Shown here: positions 23,056 through 34,000 of the stretch, piece after piece
Numbering within the stretch: the first letter of the stretch is position 1
How the letters are laid out: each line of letters starts with the position of its first letter
Notes under the pieces: model-generated
The model's database searches: none
Seen by the model: only the letters and a program-made list of their open reading frames with translations
What the model was told of the DNA's origin: nothing
Assembly: GCA_002633025.1 (NCBI GenBank)
Contig: NMRB01000978.1
Span: 61,029 to 125,028, forward strand
Reading direction: 5' to 3'
Length of the DNA: 64,000 bases
From: Notospermus geniculatus
Taxonomy: Eukaryota; Nemertea; Pilidiophora; Heteronemertea; Lineidae
Position numbers and translations under genes: made by a program

Positions 23056-23644
23056 CACATACAAATCCTTCATCATTGGAGCAACAGTATATTGGCCTAA
23101 TCCTTTCCAAGCACACATGCCAACCTCCACAAGCCTGAGGTGGTAACAAGGGGACAGTTTTTACCCTTTTGCCTTTGGAGCCAGGTTACCAAGAGAGATA
23201 AGAGCTAAATTGCCAATGTCGACGCTATTTAAGCTCCGCCATGCCATTTTTTGATCAATCATAACTGGTGTCATTTTCTGGCGTAAAAGGTTATGGGTTA
23301 CCATAAGACAGGGCCACCTTATTCTATGTAATGGCGATGGTGAGCAGTTAGGCGCTGGCCTGGCCACTGGCAGTGTTGTACTTCTGCCGTGGCGCAGTTG
23401 TTGCTCTGAAGGCCAATTTACACGATACGATTTTTACATCTGATTATCAGATCCGACTTGACCGTACATCCAAATCGGTTCGTGTAAACTGCACATACAA
23501 CAAAATTTTATGGCCTTTGCGATGTCGGATGCACGAGACGGATGTTCTATTTTCTTCCGATGTCGGACGAAAGACGCATGAACTCGGCCAATCAGGTGGC
23601 TGCATTGGAGGTCATGTATTTGGTACACTTGACGAAGAATGAGT

Positions 23645-23737
23645 CAGGGACGGATCCAGGATTTGGGAAAAGAGGGGACGCCCTGTGCTAGGAACATTGA
23701 AATTTGCCCGGTGCGCCCCCCTCTGGGTCCGCGCCTG
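23645..23737. mobile_element. hAT-like MITE, short member with TGAGT duplication
   Basis: It runs from CAGGGACGGATCCAGGATTT to CTGGGTCCGCGCCTG. The pentamer TGAGT lies directly outside both ends, suggesting a 5-bp target duplication. It sits inside a longer inverted repeat (about 23410-23475 and 23740-23870) built of CGATACGATTTT/CCAATTTACAC-type sequence, so it is probably nested. Confidence 0.75.
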
Positions 23738-24205
23738 TGAGTCTGTCCGTATTGACGGATGAATAAATCAGACCGTGCATACAGAATTTCCGATCCGGCA
23801 GAATCGTACGACAAAATCGCATCCGTCTTGGACGTCCGTCCAAATTGCATCGTGTAAATTGGCCTTGACAGAGTCAACAGTACCTTGGCAGCGAAAAGGT
23901 TTAGTTTGATATAAATGATACTGCCAACTATTCAGGTATCTGAACACTGTAACTGACCCTGACCATTTCTCCGCATTATTATCTCCGACAATGTCAGATC
24001 CCTTTCTACGAGCTTTCATTTATTGGATGAGAGATAGCCCGATCTTTGCCAGATGGTCAGTTGAGCATTAACCGCGGATGAAACGAATGAAGATAATGAG
24101 ACAGATTTATGCTTTATCATGATTACAGCGGAATATTAGCCAGTGGCTAATGGAATGTGGCATGAGATGGACTCCTTTCTGAACGTGAAACATGGCGAGA
24201 CAAGC

Positions 24206-24735
24206 TAGACTCGGGACCCAGTCGTTGTGTCGCTCCGGCCGCCGCACTACACTCCACAAACGACTGGGAAAGCAAGCTGCAAAATCAGCGGCTAGCGTAC
24301 CGACAACAACAACGGCCATCTCGACCAATGAAATTGCCCGAAAGCAATCTACTAGGGGAAATCTGGCACACTTTTGATTGGTTGTTAGTAATGAAATTTA
24401 CCGGAGCCTCTCGCCCGTCTAGAATCTTTTCAAAGTCACTAGCAGGATATTTTTTATCCGTAAGTACTGCTTATCGCACACAGCATCGAACTTAGCCGGC
24501 TAGATACCAGGATACCGTTCTTGGCCTCGAAGAAAGTTCCCGATATAATCAGCTGATTTGAATCTTGCAACGAGCAGACGACGGTTGTTGAAGACGCAGT
24601 TCTGATTGGCTGAACTCATTCACATCCGTTGTTGTTGTCGGTACGCTAGCCGCTGATTTTGCAGCTTGCTTTCCCAGTCGTTTGTGGAGTGTAGTGCGGC
24701 GGCCGGAGCGACACAACGACTGGGTCCCGAGTCTA
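24206..24735. mobile_element. 530-bp transposon with perfect 110-bp terminal inverted repeats
   Basis: The arms 24206-24315 and 24626-24735 are exact reverse complements over 110 bp by my base-by-base reading. The outermost bases are TAGACTCGGGACCCAGTCGT. The octamer AGACAAGC flanks both sides (24198-24205 and 24736-24743) as a target-site duplication. The 310-bp interior has no long open frame. Long arms and an 8-bp duplication point to a Mutator-like, P or hAT-related non-autonomous element; identical arms suggest recent insertion. Confidence 0.9.
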
Positions 24736-24867
24736 AGACAAGCCTGCTGGAAATCAAAAGTTACTGATGGGAATCAGCCACCGGACTAATGATGATTAAT
24801 GTCATATTGGAAGGAAAGATGCTGGAGAATCTTTCATCTAACATGCGCAACGGTGAGGCGACACTTA

Positions 24868-25337
24868 TTTTATTTCTTGTTTTACGGATCCGCCGCACTT
24901 TTTTTTCCGATTTTTGAAAATAAAAATAATTGAAAAAATGGCATTATTTTTTTGCCGCTTCCCACAAACTGATTATCCGATCAATAAAAAATAAAAATAA
25001 TGGGAAAAAACACTTTATTTTTCTACCGCCGACATGCTGGACGAACCTTGTCTGACGAAAATAATTCACAGCGGTTGTAACAATCATTCTCGTTCCCATT
25101 CATTGAGCGAGTTTTATTATATTTTTGTACATTTTTATTTTTTTCATAGCCGCCTGTTACATGCTTTGACAAATATAATAAAAATAATCAAATAATTACA
25201 ATTATTTTTATATTTATTTTTCACCCTTCTGTCAAGGTTTCCGTGAAAACCAAATGAAAAAGTTATTTTTATTTTTATTTTCCTCCCTCCTGTTAGGGGT
25301 TTCCAGGGAAAAAATCCGTAAAACAACAAATAAAATA
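24868..25337. repeat. AT-rich block bounded by a 24-bp inverted repeat
   Basis: TTATTTTATTTCTTGTTTTA (24868) and its inverse with one change (ending 25337) enclose about 470 bp of TTTTTATTTTTATTTT-type sequence with periodic CCGCC and TGTTAGGGGTTTCC-like islands. The shape suggests a low-complexity transposon, but there is no target duplication I can see. Confidence 0.5.
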
Positions 25338-25489
25338 ATTGTGGCCTGAAATTAGGAAATTCTGAGCTGAAGATGTTGCACTTTTAATAATAGAGTTGAG
25401 AACCGAACATTAAACAGGGCATTCCTGGATCTTATCAATTCAATATTGGGCGAATTTTTATGTTCAGCAGAAGGAAACAGAATGCACAC

Positions 25490-25765
25490 AGGTGCGGATC
25501 CAGGGGGAACCTGGCCTGTGCCTGCCTTTTTGTCTGTGACCAATGTTAGAAAAATTGCCCTTTTTCAAAGTGCCACGGAATTGCCTTGTACATGTAATTT
25601 GTCCCTCGGATGCTAGGAAATAGCACCAATAGCTTCCTTCTAGATTTCAAAATTTTTTGGGGGAAAATCCCAGCTGCCCCCCCCCGCCGTGGCTTCGCGC
25701 CTTCGGTACTTGCCTTCGACGGTCCCCCGTGGCCTTCTGTGCCGCCCCCCCAGATCCGCACCTGG
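25490..25765. mobile_element. hAT-like MITE (CAGG-CGGATCC family)
   Basis: Left end CAGGTGCGGATCCAGGGGGA, right end CCAGATCCGCACCTG. It includes the conserved CTTCTAGATTTCAAAATTTT box. Confidence 0.8.
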
Positions 25766-26307
25766 TATAGCGGAAACCAGTGCTGTCAAAGAGAGATGCC
25801 CTTTCTATCACACGAAGATGGATCCACCTGGGGGATCAAACCCGCAACCCCAGCGGTGACCATGGTGACAGGCACCGACGTTTCACTGCACCACCATGAC
25901 ACTTCATCTTGATACTGAAAGAAACGTTTTGGGGATACTTTTCTGGGATGAGGATCTGAGATACTTTTCAGCCACTGTGTCAATTTTCCTTCATGTAATG
26001 TACACAATGATCAAGGCATGTGATTTATTGAAGCATGATTGCACGATCGCTTTTGCATACAAAATGGAAGTCCACGATACAATTAGTTTAAAACGGAGGC
26101 AAACTGAATAAATCAGCCCCGATGCAGAAATAAATATTTTCACAAGGAATGTACCAACCAGGTGATAGTTGATACATAGGCATACAAACCGTGGGCCATT
26201 ATAAATGCAAATGAAAGTTTATGGATTTAGGGCAGGTCTACATTTTATATTCAGTACAGATGCAAGGGAATTTCTATTTTCCTGCATCGGAAGGCATCCG
26301 CAGTGGG

Positions 26308-26490
26308 CAGGGGCGGATCCATGATTTTGGAAAAGAGGGCGCACTGTGCTAGTAGAAACATTGAAATCTGCAGTGAATTTCAATGATTTGCTCCAAATTT
26401 TTTGCTCCAAATTTCAGAATTTCACGGTCAATTTTACAGATTTGTTGGCCGAAAGGGGGGCGCGGCGGGTGCACCCCGGATCCGCGCCTG
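26308..26490. mobile_element. hAT-like MITE (CAGG-CGGATCC family)
   Basis: Left end CAGGGGCGGATCCATGATTT, right end GGATCCGCGCCTG. Its interior (TGAATTTCA...TTTCAGAATTTC) is shared with the members at 41970 and 55763. It lies in the intron just downstream of the C1 exon (26559-27057, minus strand). Confidence 0.8.
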
Positions 26491-26558
26491 GCATGCCTGG
26501 TGGGTGTCGTCCCAGTGAGTGCGAGAGAACTGCACATAGATGTAGATAAAATACTTAC

Positions 26559-27057
26559 GACTGCACTTGAGGCATTTCTTGGTCATGCCCCAAATCAGGT
26601 CCCCGCAATAATCACAGAAAGTTGGGTTGGTTATTGGTGTCATTGAAAAGTCATGTCCTTCTCCTAACTTCAGCTGTCGTTTATCCCTGAGTGTTCCCGC
26701 GTTAAACATGTAATCAAAATGCGCCAGTTCGATTTTTTCATGTACCTCATACCGCACTTTCAAACCACGGGAGCTGTGGTTAGGACTGCCGTGTGACCCT
26801 GTGCGACGGCGCTGATTTCGATTATAATCATTAGATACTTTATTCATGTACTGTTCCATGTTGACAAATGGTTGACTAAGCTTCCGTTTTATTTTTCCAA
26901 ATAATTCCTCCATTGCGTTATCATCGGTTCCTGCTCGTTTGTCTACTTTGGCCATTCTCTCCAACTCCTGGTATGTCAAGCGTTCAACGAATTCCCGCGC
27001 CATCTCCGCCTTCTCGTCAGCCGCACACGACTGTACGAGCTCCCAGGAGGACTGCAT
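26559..27057 (-). CDS. N-terminal exon of a RASSF1/5-like C1-domain protein
   Basis: The exon starts at the ATG at 27055-27057 (MQSSWELVQSCAADEKAEMA) or at a splice acceptor overlapping it, and ends at a donor GTAAGT (26553-26558). About 120 residues of charged, mostly helical-looking sequence precede a C1 zinc-binding motif: H-x12-C-x2-C-x13-C (HDFSMTPITNPTF, CDYCGDLIWGM, KKCLKC), completed in a following exon not found here. The CDxCGDxIWG wording resembles the C1 domain of RASSF1A and RASSF5, which are Ras-binding, Hippo-linked tumour-suppressor scaffolds; other C1 proteins are possible. A 5' UTR exon border (TTCCAG) is likely near 27101. Downstream exons must lie across the transposon-rich 15-26 kb region or outside the window; I could not find the RA or SARAH domain. 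Confidence 0.6.
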
Positions 27058-27483
27058 TGGGAAAAATGCGTTGTTCAACAAAAACAGCTAGTGTCATACC
27101 TGGAACAGAGAAAGATATGTAAGGAACTTATCATACATAGCTTAGCTATCATACTCAATGCAAACATCCCTTGAACTTTCAGACTTGACCTGGTTCAAAG
27201 ACCGAACCAGATTTTATAAAAACAACCACAATCAACCAATGTTATCTTTCCACACACCAGCTTTTCTAAATATCAGCTACTAGAAGTAACTGGAAGGATA
27301 TACATATACAGCCAACTAGGAAATCCCCAACATTGGCCACAAACAGATCCCTAAAAGTGAAAGTACAAGAGACAAAGCCTTCAAGAACATATTCCTCAAA
27401 ATTTGTGATCTTTACCAGAAAATATGACATTTTCGATTATTTCAATTCAACATGTAATGGCTGGCAAAGTAGCATTAAAAAAT

Positions 27484-27822
27484 GTGACCCATCACCACAA
27501 AACCAGTACGAAGTCGCTCTGAAGTTGGCAGGTTGAGACCAATGTTTTGTTACTTTCACCTCAGTAGGCCTAGGCTTATTCAATGGGTCATATGAATAAA
27601 GACTAGCAAATGCTTTTACTTCAGATTTGTACAGCGTTGCATAGTGCATTTGTATTGCAAAATTCAAGTAAAAGCATTTACTAGTCTTTTATTCATTTGA
27701 CCCATTGTCTGTCTTTTGTAAAATCTGAGTGATTACATTTTTTTCTTTTTATCTCCTGTAGGGAGTTATTTTGGTTCATATCTTGTGCGACTTTTAATAC
27801 GTACTTTGCCGTGACGGGTCAC
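27484..27822. mobile_element. GTGACCC-family MITE with a nested MITE
   Basis: The left end GTGACCCATCACCACAAAAC and right end ...GTGACGGGTCAC match a four-member family (also 29320-29516, 58623-58820, 58824-59020). The copy is split by a 125-bp hairpin element at 27582-27706 whose ends are AATGGGTCATATGAATAAAG and its inverse. Confidence 0.7.
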
Positions 27823-28105
27823 AAAGTGTTAAACAATACCAAATTGTGAAGAATTTTAATGAAAGTTTTGAGAGGATACATCTAGCGAGAGAATTTGGTC
27901 TCTCACTCAGACATGATATCACCGAAGTACTTACATGCAGTAGCTGTCTGTCTGTCATTATAAAGCAGTGAGAACCCAGACCATGATCGCAGACAGATGC
28001 CTGAGACATGTCCAGGCTGGCAATTTATAGTCTCAGATGATACATAAATTACTATAGCAATTGAAACTCAAACTTGAGTGAACATGTGTGAACATAGTTG
28101 GAATG

Positions 28106-28264
28106 CTGCCAGGGTCTCTGCCAGAAATTTGTTTGAGGGTACTACATGTAATTTCTCCAAAATCAGCAAAAACTCCATGAAATTAAGGAAAATGGCCCTT
28201 TTCTGTTCCTTCGAGGGTACAAGCACAGTACCCTTAGTAGTACCCTCTGGCGGAAACACTGGCT
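28106..28264. mobile_element. Inverted-repeat element (GCCAGxGTxTCxGCCAGA ends)
   Basis: Left GCCAGGGTCTCTGCCAGAAA and right TGGCGGAAACACTGGC are loosely inverted, with GGTACTACATG/AGTAGTACCC motifs inside. The right-hand motif GTGTTTCCGCCAGAGGG recurs at the end of the window (63969-63986). Confidence 0.55.
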
Positions 28265-29319
28265 GCCACAAAGAATGTCGAAGTGAGATCCTTATCAACA
28301 TGTACATGTACCGTATTTACACATGCCCTTTTGAGTCATACAGTTTTGAATTCCACAAGTTCAATTTTAAAGACCATACAATACCCTGCATATAACAATT
28401 CCAAGATGTATCGCATCCATGAGGCAACATCAGAATTTAGTACATGAACCATCGATTTTCTAAGCCTTTTTGACTTTTGGAAAAAAGAGATGAAATATCT
28501 TCGTGCATGGTGGACAGTCTGCATATGTCAATGAGTGGTAGGTTCAAGCGATAGGTTGAAATAAGAGGACTAGATTTACATGTCATGTCTGTATGAAATG
28601 TCAACACTAAATCACATTCCATATACCAGTATAAACACTTGATACAGGTCTTACGACTTGTACTGATGTATGGAATCCGGGAGCTTAGATATTGACACTG
28701 CTACAGTGCAATCAGCATAGACTGATAGAGCCCAGCATGCAACCGACACGCTCAACCTCCACTGCACTGAGTAATCGAGATGAGGTTCTGGAGCCCAGAT
28801 GTAGCGGCTTGACATGCCTGATTTTCACACATCGTCATCATGCAGGCATCCCATCTCAACTGGGATTTCGCCTACATGTAGAGTGGAAAAAGATGAGCAA
28901 CAGCAAATAGGCCTAGATGTTGCTACTTATGTTCAGAAAGGAAACTGCATGGCTAAGTGATATTGATGATACTCCTGACTGGCTACCATGACCAGGATAG
29001 CCTATAATGTACATGCAGTATGACGGAAAATGTCAATGGACCACAGTACTGTGAGACACCACAGATATACAGGTGGGGCAGGTCTGGACTTGGTCTTGGA
29101 TTTGGCATGTTTGGTATGTCTTCAACTTAACATGCACAATGAGTCGCATAATACATGAATAGGCATTATACTTATGTTCCATATTCGATATTCTCGAAAT
29201 AGATTCATGCATTGTGTAACACCTTTGAAGAGATTTTGAAGAGATTTTCATAGAACTGAATATTCTTCAGGTTCAAGGAACATCAAGGGGGGGCTGCATT
29301 CATGAATGAAGTATAACAT

Positions 29320-29516
29320 GTGATCGTCCACAGCAAAACCAGTCGCATGTTGCTCTCAGCTTGGCAGGTCGAGACCACATGTTTGTCAGTTTCAGTATTG
29401 TCTGTCTGTATGAAATCTGAAATAATCTATTTCTTCCATTCTCTTCTGGTGTCATCTTAGTTCACTGCGGCTCACATTCTAAGCCACATGCAACTGGTTT
29501 TGCTGTGGAGGGTCAC
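29320..29516. mobile_element. GTGACCC-family MITE
   Basis: It runs from GTGATCGTCCACAGCAAAAC to TTTTGCTGTGGAGGGTCAC. The interior (GAGACCACATGTTTGTCAGT, TTCCATTCTCTTCTGGTGTC) is nearly identical to the copy at 58623-58820. Confidence 0.8.
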
Positions 29517-31037
29517 ATATACCTCCATGAGTATAACAACCAAGCAACCATCAAATTCTGCAGGAAGGAAAACGGAAAACCTGAGAATGTAAAACCTCAA
29601 TCTCATAAAACAAATTTTTTTACAGAAAAGTAGACCTGGCCTACAGAGTCCCACTTACTGCAACATGACAATTACATGTTTTGAGATAGTCAACAAAACA
29701 ATGCTCACACTCACAAACAGCCGGCTATTACAATGTCAAAAGAGAGAACTAACAAACTAGATCTAAAAGCATTGAAATGAATACAATAACACAAAACTGC
29801 CAAGTTCATTCAACTGTGACACTCTGTCTGTCAGACATGCAGTTTCAAAATGTCAAATCACTTTCGTTTTCAAGAGGTAGCGAAGGTGATGATCCCACTT
29901 ACCATGACGTCCATCTCAACGTCAATGCAGGCTGAAGATAAGGAGTGCTAAGTAAAGTGGCGCCAAAGTTACAATCAAAATGAGGTGACACCATACTGCG
30001 TTGGCCAATGTCGACAAAAGCCCTGACCCCCAGCCTAGGTAGCTTTTTTAGGCCTAAAGCGAAACTACTAGTACTAGGCTACAGTCTCAAAACAGTCAGG
30101 CAGAGGCATTATGTTGTTGTTGTTGGGGGGTCAGATGACGTGACCTGATGACATGGAATGTAGCTATGCGGAGACTGTCATAGTATTGACTGCAAGCTGA
30201 GTTGTTAGTTGACAACAATACAATCTTATGTCAAGGTCAGGCTTGAGCCAGAAGAAGCCCTGCTCATGCTCTGTGCTGATGACACTGACACTGACAGTCA
30301 TCTTGATCTTGATGTGTTGTTGTTGACAACATAACAACGAGTAATTTTACAAAGCTGCTTGAGTATTTAGCCTATATAAAACGGCAAAACATATGAACTG
30401 TAGGTAACCTACCGTTTGATACCATTTTGCCGAAAATCAGACGTCGCTATAATGTTGAAAACTGGATTTAGAAAGCACATGAATTACAGAAATTTTGACA
30501 ATTTTCTACTTCCCATTCTTTTTCGCCTCCACTTGAAAAAGTACACTGAAGAGCTATTTTAGTTCTCCAGTTTCCCGCTAGAGGGCAGGATGCAAATCCT
30601 GGTCGTGGGTGTTGTTCGTATATTTTCCTACTGCCAATACGCATGGCAGGCATAGGATCAGATTTCTGGCGGTGTTACAAGCAGTATGTGAAATTTTGCT
30701 CCATTAAATCATCCGAATTACACAAAACCCGACCCCTGATCTTTGAACCCAAATAGTACATGAAAGAAATTGAAATATTACATCTAAATCTGTACACCAA
30801 ACTATTTTTCCTGGGCCCGAATCTTGCTAAATCATTGATGAACGCTGAAAAATGTCAGAAAAAAATTTAATACAGTCATGCAGTACACATGCATTGCATG
30901 TATACAGTGCATTTTTGCATGCATTTGGTGGGTCAGCATGGTCAGTACATGTAGGCCTAGTATTGTAGGCTTTATTCCAGTACCAGTTAGTTGCCCTAGC
31001 TAAATCACATCCATGTCATTTCACTTCAGATAATCAG
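29517..31037. other. Region upstream of MCM10, probable 5' regulatory and UTR
   Basis: No coding exon is visible. MCM10 coding begins at 31038, just after an acceptor-like CACTTCAG (31022-31029), so a non-coding first exon probably lies in this interval. A GTTGTTGTTG-type run (30115-30127) and a TATAAAA near 30374 are visible, but I cannot place the transcription start. Confidence 0.4.
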
Positions 31038-34000
31038 ATGGAGATGGCGCTTTCAAGCGACGAGATGGTCAGAGCAGATGACGATGACGCAATAACTCAA
31101 GAGGAAATAGATGACTTCTTGGCTGCAACTTCAGATTCTGATGATGATGAAGAAGACAGACAAAAGGAAAGAAACGATGATGGTGGGTACGATGTCATTG
31201 TGAACTGAGCTGAGGGGATTTGTTAAATCTGAATGCTAGATAGACAGATGAACCTGTATGCCTATTTAAGAATATCTCAAGCAAAAGCCAAAACATATTT
31301 TCTCAATTTACAGGACCTGTTCTTACCACTTCTGCAGACAGCAGAACCGAGCGAGACATGGACATGGTAGATGGTGATTTCTCACAACCATCATACCTCC
31401 ATAACCACAACCCTGAAGTAGCTGCAAAAGATGCCATAAGTCAGGAGGACATGGATGCATTTCTTGCTGACCTCTCAGACTCGGAGTCTGAGGAACCAAC
31501 ATTGGAACAGGACAAGGAGAACTTAGAGGATGAAAATGCCAAAGAACCTCAACTGTCTGTTGAAGATCAGCTTAGTCAGGATGAAATTGATGAATTTTTG
31601 GCCGACTGCACAGACACTGATGATGATGTGCCAATAATGGACATTGTAAATGACTCAAATGGGAACAATTCATCCTGTGGAGATTCTGATGCGAGCCGAG
31701 AGAATCCAGGAATAATATCCGAAAATGATGCAACCACAGCTTCTACTGCATCTTCAGAGAATGCAGCCACTCCTCCTGTGGAGTCTTTAGAAGGTATGGC
31801 CAGATCACATGAACATTGTTGAGGCCAAATTTTCTCTAGGCTATGAGAAAGGCGAATCTTTAATCATCAGTTGGGTACTTGAGATGATCAACAACAATCT
31901 AACAATCATTCAAGTGCCACCCGACCCGTTATAATGACTTGAGTGTAATTATATACTTATCAGGGCTGCATTTATGATCTACTTTCAGAAAGACTGATGA
32001 GGATGGAGGCAGAGATGGCCCAGCTAAGGAAGCAACTTGATGAAGAGAAAAAAGGGAAAGAAGTGACTGGAGCTAAATCGCCAGAAAGTGACACCAAGAA
32101 GAAAGTCTCTTTTGGTCATGCTGGTAAATATGGCCAAAGTTTGTTGTCCCAACACTGCAGTCGATATTTGTGACCCAGTCCGGCAAAACCCAGCCAAAGT
32201 CGCTGAACACCACAGGGTTGATAGGTTATGTAGGGAGTGTCATCACAGTGAAGAAATGACGGTCTGTTAGTGGCAAATAAAGGCTTGTCGTGCAGTGTTT
32301 TAAGGGACCCCGTGTTGCATCCCCGTGGATCTTGTATTTATAGGCAAGCATGCGCAAGCAGTGAGCTTACGGTGTGTAGCCTTCATTATCCTGTTTTTCA
32401 GAGTCCCGGAAGATCAGAGATGCTGATGTTGACTTATTTTCATCAGCAACGGAGCCAAGGCCATCAACAAGCCAGACAGATTCCGTGGTGCCAGGTACCA
32501 GTCGTTCAAAACACCCATCACCTGGTGATTCTAAAACTGGGATGCCTGCAGATCATAAACGAAGGAATGCTAAAGGAATCTCAAAAGAAGATGCATCGAA
32601 AATTGTTGGCCCGTTATCGTTTTATAGTAAAGAGAAGGAAGTAGGACCAGGGGATGATGACAGTGGAAGTGATTGGGATGACATGGATGGTGAAAAGCCA
32701 TATTTGAGCAAAGAGGGCCGACAAATAAAGAAGATGTTGAAGAAGGATCAAAAGAGGGTTGCTCACGCACCGAGGCATGAAATGTCTGAATTCAATAAAC
32801 GTCGGGACACATGTAAGTTACTAGTCCTTTGTAGTTCTGATTTAATGTTAAAGTCGAATGAAAAATTGCTGTGTTGAGTAGGTCTCAGATGTAACAGACA
32901 ATGATGGTGCAATGTTGGAGAATGTCACATGTGTCAGTGATGAAGAGCACGTTGTCTTCTGCTAGTTCTGATAACTGAATGTTCAAAGAAGGTTTACTCT
33001 CAGTGTTCTCCAACTCCTACTTACTGCCTACCTTCCACCAAGTCAAAATTTTTGACCGCCGAGTCAAAATCCAGTTGTGCCCTTCTCACCGAGTCAAAAT
33101 GTTTCACAGCCGAGTCAAAATCTAGTCCAGGACCTTTTAAACCTCTGGAATGCAGGATATTGCATCTCAGTTCTCTTTGTCAAATTTTCTGCAGTACCGG
33201 TAACCCCCTCCCACTGATTCCCCTTGCTTCACAATGAGACTAGCATTACACATTCACAATTCTGCCTTGTGGTGTGGTGTGTTGTACCACCAAGTCAAAT
33301 CGTAAGTTGGAGAACACTGTTAACTCGGAATAAGAAGTCCTTTTGCTGTATCAACTTGCTTCTTTTCAGGGATGGGTACCGGTAAGTCACGACCAAAAAC
33401 AAGGCCAGCATCTACTAATGGTACAAGTAATGCAGCAGAGGGCAGCCAAGGGCCGAAGACAGCCAAAAAGGAATTTGAAGACTCTGATTTTATGAAAGAG
33501 AGATTCTCTGGCATTCGCATTATGTAAGTAAAACTTGATACATTTTTTTCTCGAACATTTAACTATTTTTCATTTCTAGTCAAATATCACTTCATTAGGC
33601 TTTTTTGATTCCTTGTATAACAAAACAAGGAACCTTAGTAACCTGTTATTATTTCATGCCCTTGTATAACAAAACATTTGTTTTTCCAGAAATCCCTTGA
33701 TTTCAAATAGTGTGATGAAGGTTCGAATGGAGAAGAGAAAAATGGTCAAGATGTCTGAACTAAATTTGACCTCCAAAAACTACCTGAATGACACGGATTG
33801 GGTCACCATTGGTGTTATAGTGTCCAAGTCTGATCCTCGGACCTCACAAAAAGTATGTTACGCACCCTCTTAATGTCTGCATCATGTCTGGATAGTACAT
33901 ACATGGCAAGATCCATATGTCACCAGTCCACTTTATGGGAAGGTACTGCTGCTCTGTTTAGTGACAGAGAAGAACACCAGGGTGCTCCCCTGCTGTGCAG

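Noticed and set aside
22705-23130. 141-codon minus-strand frame as a gene
   Set aside because: It runs through a hAT-like MITE, including both ends, and has no domain.
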